A DNA stretch of 44,632 nt from Sideroxydans sp. (GCA_016124455.1 WGNQ01000007.1:1-44632), one strand, 5' to 3'. Shown: positions 26,411 to 36,237, counted from the stretch's first letter. The notes: generated from the sequence alone by a model not told the origin. Translations and numbers: made by a program.

Positions 26411-27121
26411 CTATTCCTTTGGTTTGAACTTGAGTTCCAGGTTACGAAAATTCCGATTGAACAGGGTTACGTCAGGCGGCAACGGCAGCGGCTGAGATTT
26501 CAGGATGGCTCGCTCCACAGCACTGTCATAAGCATCATTACCACTCGATTTTTTCAATTTCGCGACAAGCACCGAACCATCCGGCAGCAACGTCACATTA
26601 AATATCGCCAGTGCATCATCCGCCACATCCGGCGGCATCACGATATTGCGCCTGATCTTGGCGCGTATCCGCCCCACATATTCGTCCAGCACCCGTCCCC
26701 TGGCTGCGGCCTGCGCTGCTTCTGCCGCCTGTTCCGCCGCGGCCTGCTGCTGTGCCTGGATGTCGACCTTGGGCACCGGCTTGGGTTCGGGCTTCACTAC
26801 CGGCTTGGGCTTTTCCGGCTGCTTCTTCTTGTCGGGCAGCGCAATCTCCGGCTTTGGTTGCTCTACCGGTTTCGGCGGTTCGACCACCTTGGGCGTTTCA
26901 ACCGGCTTGGGCGGCTCCACTTTCCTTGGCGCCTCCGTCTTCTTGTCGGCAGTCAGCTTCGTGGTCGGCAGACTATCCCACAAATCGACCACCATGCCCT
27001 GCGGCGGTTGCGTCTGCCAGTCGAAACCGAAATACAGCAACCCGAAAAACACGGCATGTACCGCTACTGCCAGCAACCCGGCCGGCAGCTTGTAGGGCTC
27101 GGAACGGACCAGCGTACTCAT
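26411..27121 (-). CDS. tolA: TolA, short form with a Pro-rich linker
   Basis: A 236-residue inner-membrane protein. One transmembrane helix (~14-34) is followed by a periplasmic linker dominated by Pro-Lys-Glu-Val repeats (VEPPKPVETPKVVEPPKPVE), a short Ala/Gln-rich helix, and a C-terminal domain (~150-236, DALAIFNVTLLPDGSV...). E. coli TolA is about 420 residues with a long Ala/Lys helix, so here the linker is shorter and TonB-like. Position between tolR and tolB supports TolA. It overlaps the tolR stop by 4 nt. Confidence 0.93.
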   Translation of the reverse strand: MSTLVRSEPYKLPAGLLAVAVHAVFFGLLYFGFDWQTQPPQGMVVDLWDSLPTTKLTADKKTEAPRKVEPPKPVETPKVVEPPKPVEQPKPEIALPDKKKQPEKPKPVVKPEPKPVPKVDIQAQQQAAAEQAAEAAQAAARGRVLDEYVGRIRAKIRRNIVMPPDVADDALAIFNVTLLPDGSVLVAKLKKSSGNDAYDSAVERAILKSQPLPLPPDVTLFNRNFRNLELKFKPKE

Positions 27122-27546
27122 TGACTCTTGGTTTGCACCAGCAGCCCGACCTTCTTGACCTGCTGCTGCTGCAGCACATTCATCACGTTGATCACGTCCT
27201 CATAGCGCACATTCTTGTCGGCTGTGATCACCACGGGCTGCTCTGCATTGGCCGTCTGCTTTTCCTTGATCAATGCCACCAGTTCGTCGCGCGACACCGG
27301 CAGTTCCCGGCCATTGCGCGAGCGGTCGCGCAATGCCAGCGTCGCGTCCTTCCTGATCACCACTTCCAGCGGCGCAACCGGCGGCGCCAGCGACTTGCCG
27401 ACGCTGGGCAAATCGATCTGCCCGGGATTCATGAGCGGCGCAGTGACCATGAAAATCACCAGCAACACCAGCATCACGTCGATGTAGGGAACGACGTTGA
27501 TCTGGCTGATCGGCCGGTTATTGTTGGAACGGCGGATATAACTCAT
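27118..27546 (-). CDS. tolR: TolR, ExbD-family proton-channel component
   Basis: A 142-residue inner-membrane protein with one membrane helix near the N-terminus (INVVPYIDVMLVLLVIFMVT) that contains the conserved aspartate used in proton flow. The periplasmic domain includes ITADKNVRYEDVINVMNVLQ, typical of TolR. It starts 9 bp after tolQ. Confidence 0.97.
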   Translation of the reverse strand: MSYIRRSNNNRPISQINVVPYIDVMLVLLVIFMVTAPLMNPGQIDLPSVGKSLAPPVAPLEVVIRKDATLALRDRSRNGRELPVSRDELVALIKEKQTANAEQPVVITADKNVRYEDVINVMNVLQQQQVKKVGLLVQTKSQ

Positions 27547-27555
27547 GGCTGGCGC

Positions 27556-28230
27556 CTAGGACTGTCTTTGCAGCACATTCGAGAATTCCTCCATGAAACT
27601 CTCGAAGCGCGAGGACAGGCGCGTGACCTCGTGCACGTAACGATTATACGCGACCACGGCGGGAATCGCCGCAAACAGGCCCATCGCGGTCGCCACCAGC
27701 GCCTCGGCGATGCCCGGCGCGACGTGCGCCAGGGTAGCCTGGCCGACATTGGCCAATCCGCGGAACGCATTCATGATCCCCCACACCGTGCCGAACAGGC
27801 CGACATAAGGGCTCACCGAACCGACCGTGGCGAGGAACGACAGATGCGACTCGAGGTTGTCCATTTCGCGCTGGTAGGTGGCGCGCATCGCGCGGCGCGT
27901 ACCGTCCATGACCGCCGCATTGTCCATGCCGTGCTTTTTCTTCAGCTTGATGAACTCGGTGAAACCGGCGGCGAATATGCGCTCCATGCTGCCCGCTTCG
28001 TCCTGCGCCGCCGCGATGTCCTGATACAGCCGGTTGAGGTCGGAGTTGGCCCAGAACGCATCCTCGAATGCCGCAGTCTGCCGGGTCGCCAGCTTGATCT
28101 CGAACAGCTTGCGGAAGATGTACCACCACGATATCAGCGATGCCAGCAGCAGCAAGCCCAGCACCAGCTGCACCAGCACGCTGGCATTTTCGATCATGTG
28201 CACAAACGACAAATCCTGCGTCACTTCCAT
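27556..28230 (-). CDS. tolQ: TolQ, MotA/ExbB-family proton-channel component
   Basis: A 224-residue inner-membrane protein with three membrane segments: ~15-37, ~130-150 and ~165-190. VGSVSPYVGLFGTVWGIMNA and GIAEALVATAMGLFAAIPAV are the conserved channel helices. With TolR it uses the proton gradient to energise TolA. The gap to the upstream ybgC is 13 bp. Confidence 0.97.
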   Translation of the reverse strand: MEVTQDLSFVHMIENASVLVQLVLGLLLLASLISWWYIFRKLFEIKLATRQTAAFEDAFWANSDLNRLYQDIAAAQDEAGSMERIFAAGFTEFIKLKKKHGMDNAAVMDGTRRAMRATYQREMDNLESHLSFLATVGSVSPYVGLFGTVWGIMNAFRGLANVGQATLAHVAPGIAEALVATAMGLFAAIPAVVAYNRYVHEVTRLSSRFESFMEEFSNVLQRQS

Positions 28231-28243
28231 ATCAACAACCCCT

Positions 28244-28646
28244 TTAATCTTTCCATTGCTGCCGCAGCGCCTGCGGCACGCTCACCGGCCTGAAGCCGTC
28301 CACCGACACGCACACCAGATGGATTTCCGCATCCACCAGCGACTCGTCGCCACGCCTGACCGTCTGCAGCAGGGTGATGCGACTGCGGCCCATGTCCTTG
28401 ATCTGCGTGCTGACCGTAAGCAGATCGTCCAGCAGCGCAGGCCGCAGATAATTCAGCTCCAGCTTGCGCACCACGAACACCACGCCCAGCTCTTTCATCA
28501 ATCCGGCATTGCTGTGCCCGTGCTCGCGCAACCACTCAGTCCGCGAACGCTCCAAAAAGTTCACATAACTTGCGTGATATACCACCCCGCCCGCGTCGGT
28601 ATCCTGGAAATATACGCGCACCGGCAGGTCGAAAACTCTGGGCGCG

Positions 28647-28654
<8 letters not shown>
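28244..28654 (-). CDS. ybgC: Acyl-CoA thioesterase of the Tol-Pal cluster (YbgC)
   Basis: A 136-residue hot-dog-fold 4HBT thioesterase. The catalytic aspartate lies in [20 protein letters not shown], the YbgC signature. The start at MSSAPRVF overlaps the end of ruvB by 8 nt; a longer frame to 28678 would lie deeper in ruvB. Its location directly before tolQ is the standard ybgC-tolQRAB-pal order. Confidence 0.95.
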
Positions 28655-29704
<1,050 letters not shown>

Positions 29705-29708
<4 letters not shown>

Positions 29709-30283
29709 GCTTTGGACAACAATTTAAGCGCCAGCCGGATGCCATCCGACACGCCGGTTTCGGCGGGCAGTTGCTTCGCTGCCCAGCCCGCTTCCTTTTC
29801 GCTGTAGCCCAGGGCGAGCAGCGCGTTGGTCACGTCGTCGCCGGCCGCAGGTTCAGCGCCCTGGACGCTGCCGGCAACACTCGCCGCAAATTTTCCCTGC
29901 AGTTCCAGCAGCAGGCGCTCGGCAGTCTTCTTGCCGACGCCGGGAATTTTCGTGAGCCGGCCGCTCTCCTTGCGCGCCACCGCATCGGCCAGTTCAGCCA
30001 TGCTGAGGCCGGATAGCACCGACAGCGCCAGGCGCGGGCCGACACCGCTGATCTTCAACAGCTGGCGGAACGCCACGCGCTCGTCGAGTGAAGCGAAGCC
30101 GTACAGCAGGTGCGCGTCCTCGCGCACCACCAGGTGGGTGTGCAGCACCACGCGCTCGTTCAGTGCGGGCAGGCTGTAGAACGTGCTCATCGGCACATCG
30201 ACCTCATAGGCCACACCCTGCACATCCAGCAAAATCTGCGGCGGATTTTTTTCCAGCAGCAGGCCAGTCAAACGACCGATCAT
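29705..30283 (-). CDS. ruvA: Holliday junction DNA-binding subunit RuvA
   Basis: A 192-residue protein. [20 protein letters not shown] begins the OB-fold. Two helix-hairpin-helix motifs follow ([14 protein letters not shown] and [15 protein letters not shown]), and a C-terminal RuvB-contacting domain ends the protein. It overlaps the prenyltransferase gene upstream by 4 nt and ruvB downstream by 4 nt. Confidence 0.98.
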
Positions 30284-31230
30284 GCATTCCCTTTCGACAG
30301 GCTCAACACCAAGGCCAGCAAGCCGCCATGCAGCAGCATTGCCAGGATGGTCAATTTAATCGCCGCAGCCAGCTGCTGCGGCTGATCGGCGTAATGAAAC
30401 AATTGCCGCGCCGCCGCCAGGCTTAACGGCAGCGCCAGCCAGCACAGCAGCGCGAAAGCAGGCAACTTACCGGAGGCCACCAGCAGCGTCAACCAGATAT
30501 AAGCCAGCGCCACAATCAGCAGGTAACCCCAGCGCGCGCGGCGCACTTCCAGCCGTGCCACCCAGTGCAGTTTGCCCGCTTGCCGGTCCGCCGTGCGGTC
30601 GGGAAACTGCGTCATGTACAGCAGCGCCGCCACCAGCACGGCGTAGGACATCCCCGCATACACCGGCACCACAGAGAAACCGCCGCGCTGCACGAAATCC
30701 GTACCCACCACGATCAGCAGGAAACCCGCCGCCACACACAACTCACCGAGGCCGCGGCTGTTGAGCCTGAACGGCGGTGCCGAATATGCCCAGCCGATGA
30801 ACAGACCGGCCAGACCTATATACATCAGTTGCGACGCAGAAACCTGCATCAGCCACAATCCTGCCAGCGCCACGCCGGCCAGCAGCGAAAAACCGAAGCG
30901 CGCAGTCTGCATCATGCTCAACACGCCGTTCTGGATGAAGCGGCTGCCGCCGGTGAACGGGAAGATGCGCTCTGTGTTCTGCGCATCGGTACCGTTCAGC
31001 GCATCGTAATAATCGTTCAGCACGTTCACCCCGGCATGCGCCAGCAGGGCAAACAGCAGCGTCACCAACGCCAGCACGCCGTGCACTTCCACACCGGAAT
31101 ACGCCGCCGCGGCCAGCCCCAGCAGCCCGGCCACCAGGCTGGCCGAAAGAAACGCGGGGCGCGTCGCCGCCAGGTACAGCGCAAGCGGATTGCGGAAGGT
31201 ATCGAGTGCCGGTTCCAGCGGCCGGCTCAC
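30280..31230 (-). CDS. UbiA-family prenyltransferase (MenA-like)
   Basis: A 316-residue integral membrane enzyme with eight to nine hydrophobic helices. The two Asp-rich motifs that bind prenyl diphosphate through magnesium are [14 protein letters not shown] and [12 protein letters not shown]. Overall it resembles 1,4-dihydroxy-2-naphthoate prenyltransferases (MenA) more than UbiA proper. It lies inside the ruv operon, overlapping ruvC and ruvA by 4 nt each, which is not the usual order. No other menaquinone gene is in the window, so the quinone made, if any, is unknown. Confidence 0.85.
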   Translation of the reverse strand: MSRPLEPALDTFRNPLALYLAATRPAFLSASLVAGLLGLAAAAYSGVEVHGVLALVTLLFALLAHAGVNVLNDYYDALNGTDAQNTERIFPFTGGSRFIQNGVLSMMQTARFGFSLLAGVALAGLWLMQVSASQLMYIGLAGLFIGWAYSAPPFRLNSRGLGELCVAAGFLLIVVGTDFVQRGGFSVVPVYAGMSYAVLVAALLYMTQFPDRTADRQAGKLHWVARLEVRRARWGYLLIVALAYIWLTLLVASGKLPAFALLCWLALPLSLAAARQLFHYADQPQQLAAAIKLTILAMLLHGGLLALVLSLSKGNA

Positions 31231-31748
31231 ACCAGCCTCCCGCCGCGCACGCGGAACCCCTTGCTCGCCAGCGCCCCCATGCCGCCCATGCCGCCGTGCG
31301 CATGGCTGATCGCGCAGGCCAGCGCATCCGCCGCATCCGGGCTCGGCGTGCCGGACAATTTCAGCAGGCGCTGCACCATGTCCTGCACCTGTTCCTTGCT
31401 CGCATGGCCGTTGCCGACCACCGCCTGCTTCACCTGCAGCGCGGTGTATTCCGCCACCGGCAAGCCGGCCAGCACTGCGGCACAGATCGCGGCACCGCGC
31501 GCCTGCCCCAGTAACAACGTGGATTGCGGATTGACGTTGACGAATACTTTCTCCACTGCGGCCTGCTGCGGCTGATGCAGCTCTATTACTTCGCGCAGGG
31601 AATCGAGTATCACCTTGAGCCGTTCCGGCAGCTCTCCTGCCGGCGTCTTGATGCAGCCGCTGGCGACATAATGCAGCTGCTGTCCTTCCTTATCGAGCAC
31701 ACCAAAACCCGTCACACGCAAACCGGGATCGATGCCGAGGATGCGCAT
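31227..31748 (-). CDS. ruvC: Crossover junction endodeoxyribonuclease RuvC
   Basis: A 173-residue Holliday junction resolvase. The catalytic acidic residues are visible: D7 in [12 protein letters not shown], Glu in [14 protein letters not shown], and the C-terminal [12 protein letters not shown] pair. The length is standard. It overlaps yebC by 1 nt and the prenyltransferase by 4 nt. Confidence 0.98.
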   Translation of the reverse strand: MRILGIDPGLRVTGFGVLDKEGQQLHYVASGCIKTPAGELPERLKVILDSLREVIELHQPQQAAVEKVFVNVNPQSTLLLGQARGAAICAAVLAGLPVAEYTALQVKQAVVGNGHASKEQVQDMVQRLLKLSGTPSPDAADALACAISHAHGGMGGMGALASKGFRVRGGRLV

Positions 31749-32473
31749 CAGTCTTCGATGACTGCCGTTGTATACACTTCCTGAACATCGTCCAGGCTTT
31801 CCAGTGCATCAAGCAGTTTCTGCATACGCACTGCGTCGTCGCCGGTGAAAGTCACCTCGTTCTCCGCCTTCATGGTGACTTCCGCCATCTCCGGCTTGAA
31901 GCCGGCCGCTTCCAGGCGCTGCTTGACGCTGACGAAATCGTTTGGCGCAGTAATCACTTCGATGCTGCCATCCTCATCATTGATGATGTCTTCCGCACCC
32001 GCGTCCAGCGCCACTTCCATCAGCGCGTTCTCGTCGGTGCCCGGCGCGAACACCATCTGCCCGCAATGCCTGAACAGGAAAACCACCGAACCGTCGGTAC
32101 CGAGATTGCCGCCATATTTGGTGAACGCATGGCGCACGTCGGCCACGGTGCGCGTCTTGTTGTCGGTCAGGCAATCGACCATCACCGCCGCACCGTTGAT
32201 ACCGTAGCCTTCATAGCGCAGCTCCTGGTAGTCCACGCCTTCCAGTTCGCCCGCGCCACGCTTGATGGCGCGTTCCACGTTGTCCTTCGGCATGTTGTTG
32301 TCGTAGGCCTTTTCCATGGCTAGGCGCAAACGCGGATTGCTGTCCGCATCGCTGCCGCCGAGTTTTGCGGCTACGGTGATTTCCTTGATCAGGCGCGTAA
32401 AGATCTTCCCGCGCTTTTCATCCTGGCGTCCCTTGCGGTGCTGAATGTTTGCCCATTTGCTATGGCCGGCCAT
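31748..32473 (-). CDS. yebC: YebC/PmpR-family protein
   Basis: A 241-residue three-domain cytosolic protein starting [18 protein letters not shown], the family hallmark, with [19 protein letters not shown] in the first domain. Family members are described as transcription regulators and, more recently, as translation factors that relieve ribosome stalling. GAGGGAAG precedes the ATG. It is the first gene of the 14-gene chain and lies immediately upstream of ruvC as in many proteobacteria. Confidence 0.96.
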   Translation of the reverse strand: MAGHSKWANIQHRKGRQDEKRGKIFTRLIKEITVAAKLGGSDADSNPRLRLAMEKAYDNNMPKDNVERAIKRGAGELEGVDYQELRYEGYGINGAAVMVDCLTDNKTRTVADVRHAFTKYGGNLGTDGSVVFLFRHCGQMVFAPGTDENALMEVALDAGAEDIINDEDGSIEVITAPNDFVSVKQRLEAAGFKPEMAEVTMKAENEVTFTGDDAVRMQKLLDALESLDDVQEVYTTAVIED

Positions 32474-32500
32474 CTTGCTTCCCTCTGAAAATTTCGCGCA

Positions 32501-32529
32501 ATCTTACCATTTCCGGCCATGCAACCCAA
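32501..32529 (-). promoter_or_regulatory. Candidate sigma-70 promoter of the yebC-to-queC chain
   Basis: TTGGGT (32524-32529) and TAAGAT (32501-32506) on the minus strand, 17-bp spacer, about 28 bp upstream of the yebC ATG. Each hexamer matches consensus only partly, so this is a modest call supported mainly by spacing and position. Confidence 0.4.
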
Positions 32530-32692
32530 ACCTGACGCGCCGTCCGGACACCCTGACCGAGCCGTTGCCGGCCGCCAGAAATACCATCCGGGCAGACATA
32601 TCGCGCGTGCTGTGCTAGGGTCACCACTGTTCGGCAACAGATAGCCGCCCCCAGCGCAACCTGTGCCTCAACATCCTGACGGGAGACTCCCA

Positions 32693-33076
32693 ATGTACTA
32701 CATCGCGGAATCAAACAAACCTTTCGAGCAGGCCGCCACCGACCTGGAGGCGGCAGTCAAGCGCAACGGCTTCGGCATACTGCACATCCACGACCTCGGC
32801 AGCACGCTGCGCAGCAAGGGCGAGGAATTCGACCAGCAATGCAAGGTGTTCGAGGTATGCAACCCGCAACAGGCCTCCCGGGTGCTGGCCACCGACATGC
32901 GCCTGAACATGGCCTTGCCCTGCCGCATCTCGGTCTACACCGAACAAGGCTGCACCATGATCGGCATGATCTCGCCTTCCGCCGTCCTCGCCTCGCTGTC
33001 GAACAGCCCGGTGCTGGCGCAGATAGCCAACGAGGTGGAAGCCGCGACCCGGCTGATTATCGACGAGGCGAAGTAA
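32693..33076 (+). CDS. DUF302-domain protein
   Basis: A 127-residue protein that matches the DUF302 fold: an N-terminal FEQAATDLEAAVKRNGFGIL segment, IHDLGSTLRSKG, then the VFEVCNPQQASRVLATDMRL core and LPCRISVYTEQG. The function of DUF302 is not established. There is no signal peptide. The start ATG is preceded by GGGAG; a GTG ten codons upstream is in frame but less likely. It stands alone on the plus strand, divergent from yebC. Confidence 0.85.
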   Translation: MYYIAESNKPFEQAATDLEAAVKRNGFGILHIHDLGSTLRSKGEEFDQQCKVFEVCNPQQASRVLATDMRLNMALPCRISVYTEQGCTMIGMISPSAVLASLSNSPVLAQIANEVEAATRLIIDEAK

Positions 33077-33096
33077 ACGCAGCCGACGCCATCGCC

Positions 33097-33306
33097 ATGC
33101 TGAAATTTTCTTTTTCCCTGAAAACCCGCGACGGGCAGACCGTCGACAACATCATCATCGCCGCCCGCGACCTTGCAGATGCGGAACGCAAGCTGCGCCA
33201 GATGTACCGCCATTGCGAAATCGTGAACTCCGAGGAACAGCGGCCCGACAATCTGCACAGCGAAACGATGTCGTTCGAGGACATCATGACGCTGATCTCG
33301 AAATAG
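33097..33306 (+). CDS. Small conserved-looking protein of unknown function
   Basis: A 69-residue frame, 20 bp after the DUF302 stop, beginning MLKFSFSLKTRDGQTVDNI and ending EDIMTLISK. It is acidic-basic balanced, with an alternating beta-strand/helix look (FSFSLKTRDG, then ADAERKLRQMYRHCEIV). There is no clear Shine-Dalgarno sequence, so it may depend on coupling to the DUF302 gene. I do not recognise the family. Its stop is 1 bp from the convergent parA stop, which supports it as a real gene boundary. Confidence 0.6.
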   Translation: MLKFSFSLKTRDGQTVDNIIIAARDLADAERKLRQMYRHCEIVNSEEQRPDNLHSETMSFEDIMTLISK

Positions 33307-33307
33307 C

Positions 33308-34075
33308 CTATTCGATAAACCGGTCGGCCAGCAGTTCGTCGAGCAGCATGTCGTAATCACGCGCACCGTTACTCTGCGGCGCATGCTCGAATACCGTCTT
33401 GTTCAGCGCCGGGCTTTCCGCCAGGCTGACATTCTCGGCAATGCGCGTGCGGCAAACATCGCTGCCGAACTGCTCTTCCGCCATGCGCGCAATATCCCAT
33501 GCCATGCGCCGGCGTCCGTCAAAACGGGTCAGCAGGTAGCGGCGTTTGACACGCCGCTTCAGCACCGGCTCCAGCGCCTTGAGCGCCTTCTCGACCTGCA
33601 GCGCCCCCTTGAACGAAAGATGGTCCGCCGAGATCGGCACGATCAGCCCGTCACAGGCGAACAGCGCATTCAGCGACAACACCCCGATCAGCGGGCTGCA
33701 GTCGATCAGCAGCGGTGACTCCCGGTCGCCGAGCTGTTCGGCGCGCAGCACCGTAGCCAGCCGGTTGACCACGTTGTAGCCCTTGCCGTACTGCGAATCC
33801 ACCTTGGACAACTCGATGTGCGCGGGAACGATGTGCAGCCCGCTGGCCGACTCCTGCACCAGCGTACGCAGCAGGCGGCTATGCTGGAACACGCTCAGCA
33901 CCGTATCTGCACCTGACCCTGCCAGTACGCCGGCGATCGCGCTGAATTGCGCCTGCGGATCGAGGTCGACCCCATAGGTCGCACGGCCGCGACGTTGCAG
34001 TGCGGCGGCAAGGTTAAGCGCGGTAGTCGTCTTGCCCACTCCGCCCTTCTGGTTGAATACGGCAACAATAGTCAT
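33308..34075 (-). CDS. ParA/Soj-family ATPase without a ParB partner
   Basis: A 255-residue deviant Walker ATPase. The signature KGGVGKTTTALNLAAAL is at residues ~10-26, VDLDPQAQFS follows, and PLLIDCSPLIG is the Walker B region. ParA proteins position DNA or protein cargo by dynamic nucleoid binding. No parB or parS-like gene is next to it, so it is an orphan whose cargo is unknown. It is divergent from the MBL phosphodiesterase at 34180, about 100 bp away. Confidence 0.92.
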   Translation of the reverse strand: MTIVAVFNQKGGVGKTTTALNLAAALQRRGRATYGVDLDPQAQFSAIAGVLAGSGADTVLSVFQHSRLLRTLVQESASGLHIVPAHIELSKVDSQYGKGYNVVNRLATVLRAEQLGDRESPLLIDCSPLIGVLSLNALFACDGLIVPISADHLSFKGALQVEKALKALEPVLKRRVKRRYLLTRFDGRRRMAWDIARMAEEQFGSDVCRTRIAENVSLAESPALNKTVFEHAPQSNGARDYDMLLDELLADRFIE

Positions 34076-34114
34076 GGCGCCTTCATTCTAGCCGAAATGC
34101 CGCGGCAACCGGCA

Positions 34115-34144
34115 TTGGCCGATGCCCGGCAAATTGTTTAACAT
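34115..34144 (+). promoter_or_regulatory. Candidate promoter of the MBL phosphodiesterase paralogue
   Basis: TTGGCC (34115-34120) and TAACAT (34139-34144) with an 18-bp spacer, 35 bp before the start codon at 34180. Both hexamers are imperfect. Confidence 0.35.
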
Positions 34145-34179
34145 AGCCCACCGATGGCATACCGACCAGGAGGCTCACC

Positions 34180-34944
34180 ATGCGCGTCACCGCTCTGGGA
34201 TGTAATGGCAGCATCAGCGGCAAGCGACGCACCACCTGCTACCAGGTGGACGACGACGTGCTGATCGACGCCGGCACCGGTGCTGGCGAACTCAGCCTGG
34301 AGCAGGTCATCGCCATCGATACCGTGTTTCTTACCCACGCCCACCTCGACCACTGCTGCATGCTGCCGATGCTGGCCGATGCCGCAGGCAACTTCCGCAA
34401 CACACCGCTCACCGTATACGCGCTGCCCGAAACCATTTCCGCCATTCGCCGCGGCATCCTCAACGGAGAAATCTGGCCGGACTACGCTGCCCTGCCCACC
34501 CCGGAACATCCCTATATCCGCTTCCTTCCGCTCAAGACCGGCGAGACCGTGACGCTGAACGGCAGGCAATTCACCGCTCTGCCGACCCGACATGCCGTGC
34601 CCTGTGTCGGATATCGCGTGGACAACACCGAGGCAAGCTGGGTATACAGCGGCGACACCACCTTCTGCGAGCAGTTCTGGCAGGCGCTCAACAGCATCGA
34701 CAACTTGCGCTACCTGCTGGTCGAGACCACCTTCCTCAACCATAACACCTCAGGTGCACAACGCTCCGGCCACATGACCGCAGAATTATTGGCGCAAGGC
34801 CTGCACCTGCTGCAACGGCAGGCGGAATTATTCATCGTACACATGGAAGCCGGACGTGAAGAGGACATCATGCGCGAAATACTGCACAGCGCAGGTGAAT
34901 TCAAACCAGCATTGCTGCAACGTGGTGCCGTGTTCGAGCTCTGA
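34180..34944 (+). CDS. Metallo-beta-lactamase-fold phosphodiesterase, paralogue of 11515-12285
   Basis: A 254-residue MBL-fold hydrolase, the same length and design as the protein at 11515-12285. The metal motif is THAHLDH; RHAVPCVG, YSGDTT and a late IVHMEAG supply the other ligands. Shared features include NLRYLLVET/NLRYLIIET and the C-terminal LQRGAVFE/LQNGQVFE. AGGAGG lies 6 bp before the ATG. It is a single gene, away from cyclase genes, so it may clear cAMP generally or act on another phosphodiester. Confidence 0.8.
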   Translation: MRVTALGCNGSISGKRRTTCYQVDDDVLIDAGTGAGELSLEQVIAIDTVFLTHAHLDHCCMLPMLADAAGNFRNTPLTVYALPETISAIRRGILNGEIWPDYAALPTPEHPYIRFLPLKTGETVTLNGRQFTALPTRHAVPCVGYRVDNTEASWVYSGDTTFCEQFWQALNSIDNLRYLLVETTFLNHNTSGAQRSGHMTAELLAQGLHLLQRQAELFIVHMEAGREEDIMREILHSAGEFKPALLQRGAVFEL

Positions 34945-34989
34945 CGCAGGCACGAAATAAATAGCACCCGACATTTGAAGTGCAATCTG

Positions 34990-35030
34990 TTATGGTGCCG
35001 ACCATAAGAAAATACTAAAGGAGTACTCCA
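34990..35030 (+). promoter_or_regulatory. Leader hairpins ahead of a TTG-initiated gene
   Basis: A 7-bp perfect hairpin (TTATGGT 34990-34996 with ACCATAA 35001-35007) is followed by a 10-bp palindrome GGAGTACTCC (35021-35030) that contains the Shine-Dalgarno sequence and ends at the start codon. GTGCC at 34995-34999 could alternatively pair with GGCAC just inside the gene. These would compete, so translation control is possible; this is an inference from complementarity only. Confidence 0.4.
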
Positions 35031-35216
35031 TTGGCACAACCCAACTTCCAGTTTGAGAAACGCCAGAAAGAACTCGCCAAGAAGAAAAAACAGGAAGAAA
35101 AGAAACAGCGCAAGCTGGCAGAAAAGGCTGCCAGAGAACAGCCGGGCCGGACCGAAATCGACGCCGGCACAGCACTACACACCGGAGAACAGACGTTGCC
35201 GACCGGCAACGATTAA
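35031..35216 (+). CDS. Small lysine-rich cytosolic protein, TTG start
   Basis: A 61-residue very basic, helical protein: MAQPNFQFEKRQKELAKKKK, followed by more Lys/Glu-rich helix and a polar tail. Similar small proteins are widespread in beta- and gammaproteobacteria and have no known role. The start codon is TTG, chosen because AAAGGAG is 6 nt upstream and the MAQPNF start fits the family. It ends 3 bp before the convergent yaeQ stop. Confidence 0.8.
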   Translation: MAQPNFQFEKRQKELAKKKKQEEKKQRKLAEKAAREQPGRTEIDAGTALHTGEQTLPTGND

Positions 35217-35219
35217 CGC

Positions 35220-35786
35220 CTATGAGCCCCGGGAAGTTTCATCGGCGAACAGCTTGAGCGGCACCCGCCCGACCTGCACGCTTGCCTTGCCATCACTCAG
35301 CCACACCTGTCCATCCTGTATGGTGCACTGCAACTGCATTGAGCGCTGCGCCAGGCCCGACAGCGCACGCGTGTCTTCCATGGGCAGGTTGATGACGGCG
35401 AGATTCCTGAGTCGCGCGAATTGCGCGCTGTTTTGCGCAAACCACATCTCGGCAGTGCGCCCACCATAGCAATAAACCACGACCTGCGCTGCCCGCCCGC
35501 AGGCCTTGCGGATCAGTTTCTCGTCAGGCAGGCCAACGTCCACCCACAACTCGATCGCGCCGGTTAAGTCCTTGCGCCACAAATCCGCCTCATCCTCATC
35601 GGTCATGCCCTGGCCGAACTCAAGGTATTCGTGGGCGTGCAGGGCGAATGCCAGCAGGCGCACCATCATGCGCTCGTCGGTTTCCGAAGGATGGCGCGCA
35701 ACCGTCAGCGCATGATCCCGGTAGTAGTGGCGTTCCATGTCCGCGATCTGCAGGCTGGCTTTGCAAACGGTTGCTTTAATGGCCAT
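35220..35786 (-). CDS. yaeQ: YaeQ-family protein
   Basis: A 188-residue protein starting MAIKATVCKASLQIADMERH, with HPSETDERMMVRLLAFALHA, which is the YaeQ hallmark and resembles a PD-(D/E)XK nuclease-like core. The biological role is unsettled; the family was first linked to haemolysin expression. It is the last gene of the rhlE-to-yaeQ run, 17 bp after arfB. Confidence 0.93.
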   Translation of the reverse strand: MAIKATVCKASLQIADMERHYYRDHALTVARHPSETDERMMVRLLAFALHAHEYLEFGQGMTDEDEADLWRKDLTGAIELWVDVGLPDEKLIRKACGRAAQVVVYCYGGRTAEMWFAQNSAQFARLRNLAVINLPMEDTRALSGLAQRSMQLQCTIQDGQVWLSDGKASVQVGRVPLKLFADETSRGS

Positions 35787-35803
35787 GACTGGGGATTTAC
35801 CTT

Positions 35804-36217
35804 CTATTCGGTTACTTTGCCGCGCATCGCCTTCACCGCGCCGCGTTTGGCTTTGCTGTCCATGCGCTTCCTTTGCGAACTGCGCGTCGGCCGGGTGGCA
35901 ACACGCCGCTTCGGCAATACTGCCACACTTTGCACCAGCATCTTCAGCCGCCGCAACGCTTCGCCGCGGTTCTGCTCCTGGTTGCGAAACTCCTGCGCCT
36001 TGATGATCACCACGCCATCCTTGCTGATGCGCTGATCGTTCAGCAGCACAAGGCGCTGCTTGATCTCTGCCGGCAGCGAAGAAGCGGCGATATCGAAACG
36101 CAGGTGTACTGCACTGGAGACCTTGTTGACGTTCTGCCCGCCCGCCCCCTGTGCGCGCACCGCGCTCAGCTCGATCTCGCGCTCGGGAATACTGACGTTA
36201 TGGATGATGTACAGCAT
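35804..36217 (-). CDS. arfB: Alternative ribosome-rescue factor ArfB (YaeJ)
   Basis: A 137-residue peptidyl-tRNA hydrolase-type release factor that frees ribosomes stalled without a stop codon. The catalytic GGQ lies in RAQGAGGQNVNKVSSAVHLR, and the basic C-terminal tail (RSSQRKRMDSKAKRGAVKAM) would enter the empty mRNA channel. The start at MLYIIHNVSIPE gives the normal family length; the open frame extends 55 codons upstream into the S4 gene and is not coding there. Confidence 0.95.
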   Translation of the reverse strand: MLYIIHNVSIPEREIELSAVRAQGAGGQNVNKVSSAVHLRFDIAASSLPAEIKQRLVLLNDQRISKDGVVIIKAQEFRNQEQNRGEALRRLKMLVQSVAVLPKRRVATRPTRSSQRKRMDSKAKRGAVKAMRGKVTE

Positions 36218-36237
36218 GGCAAACAGCTTACCGGCGG

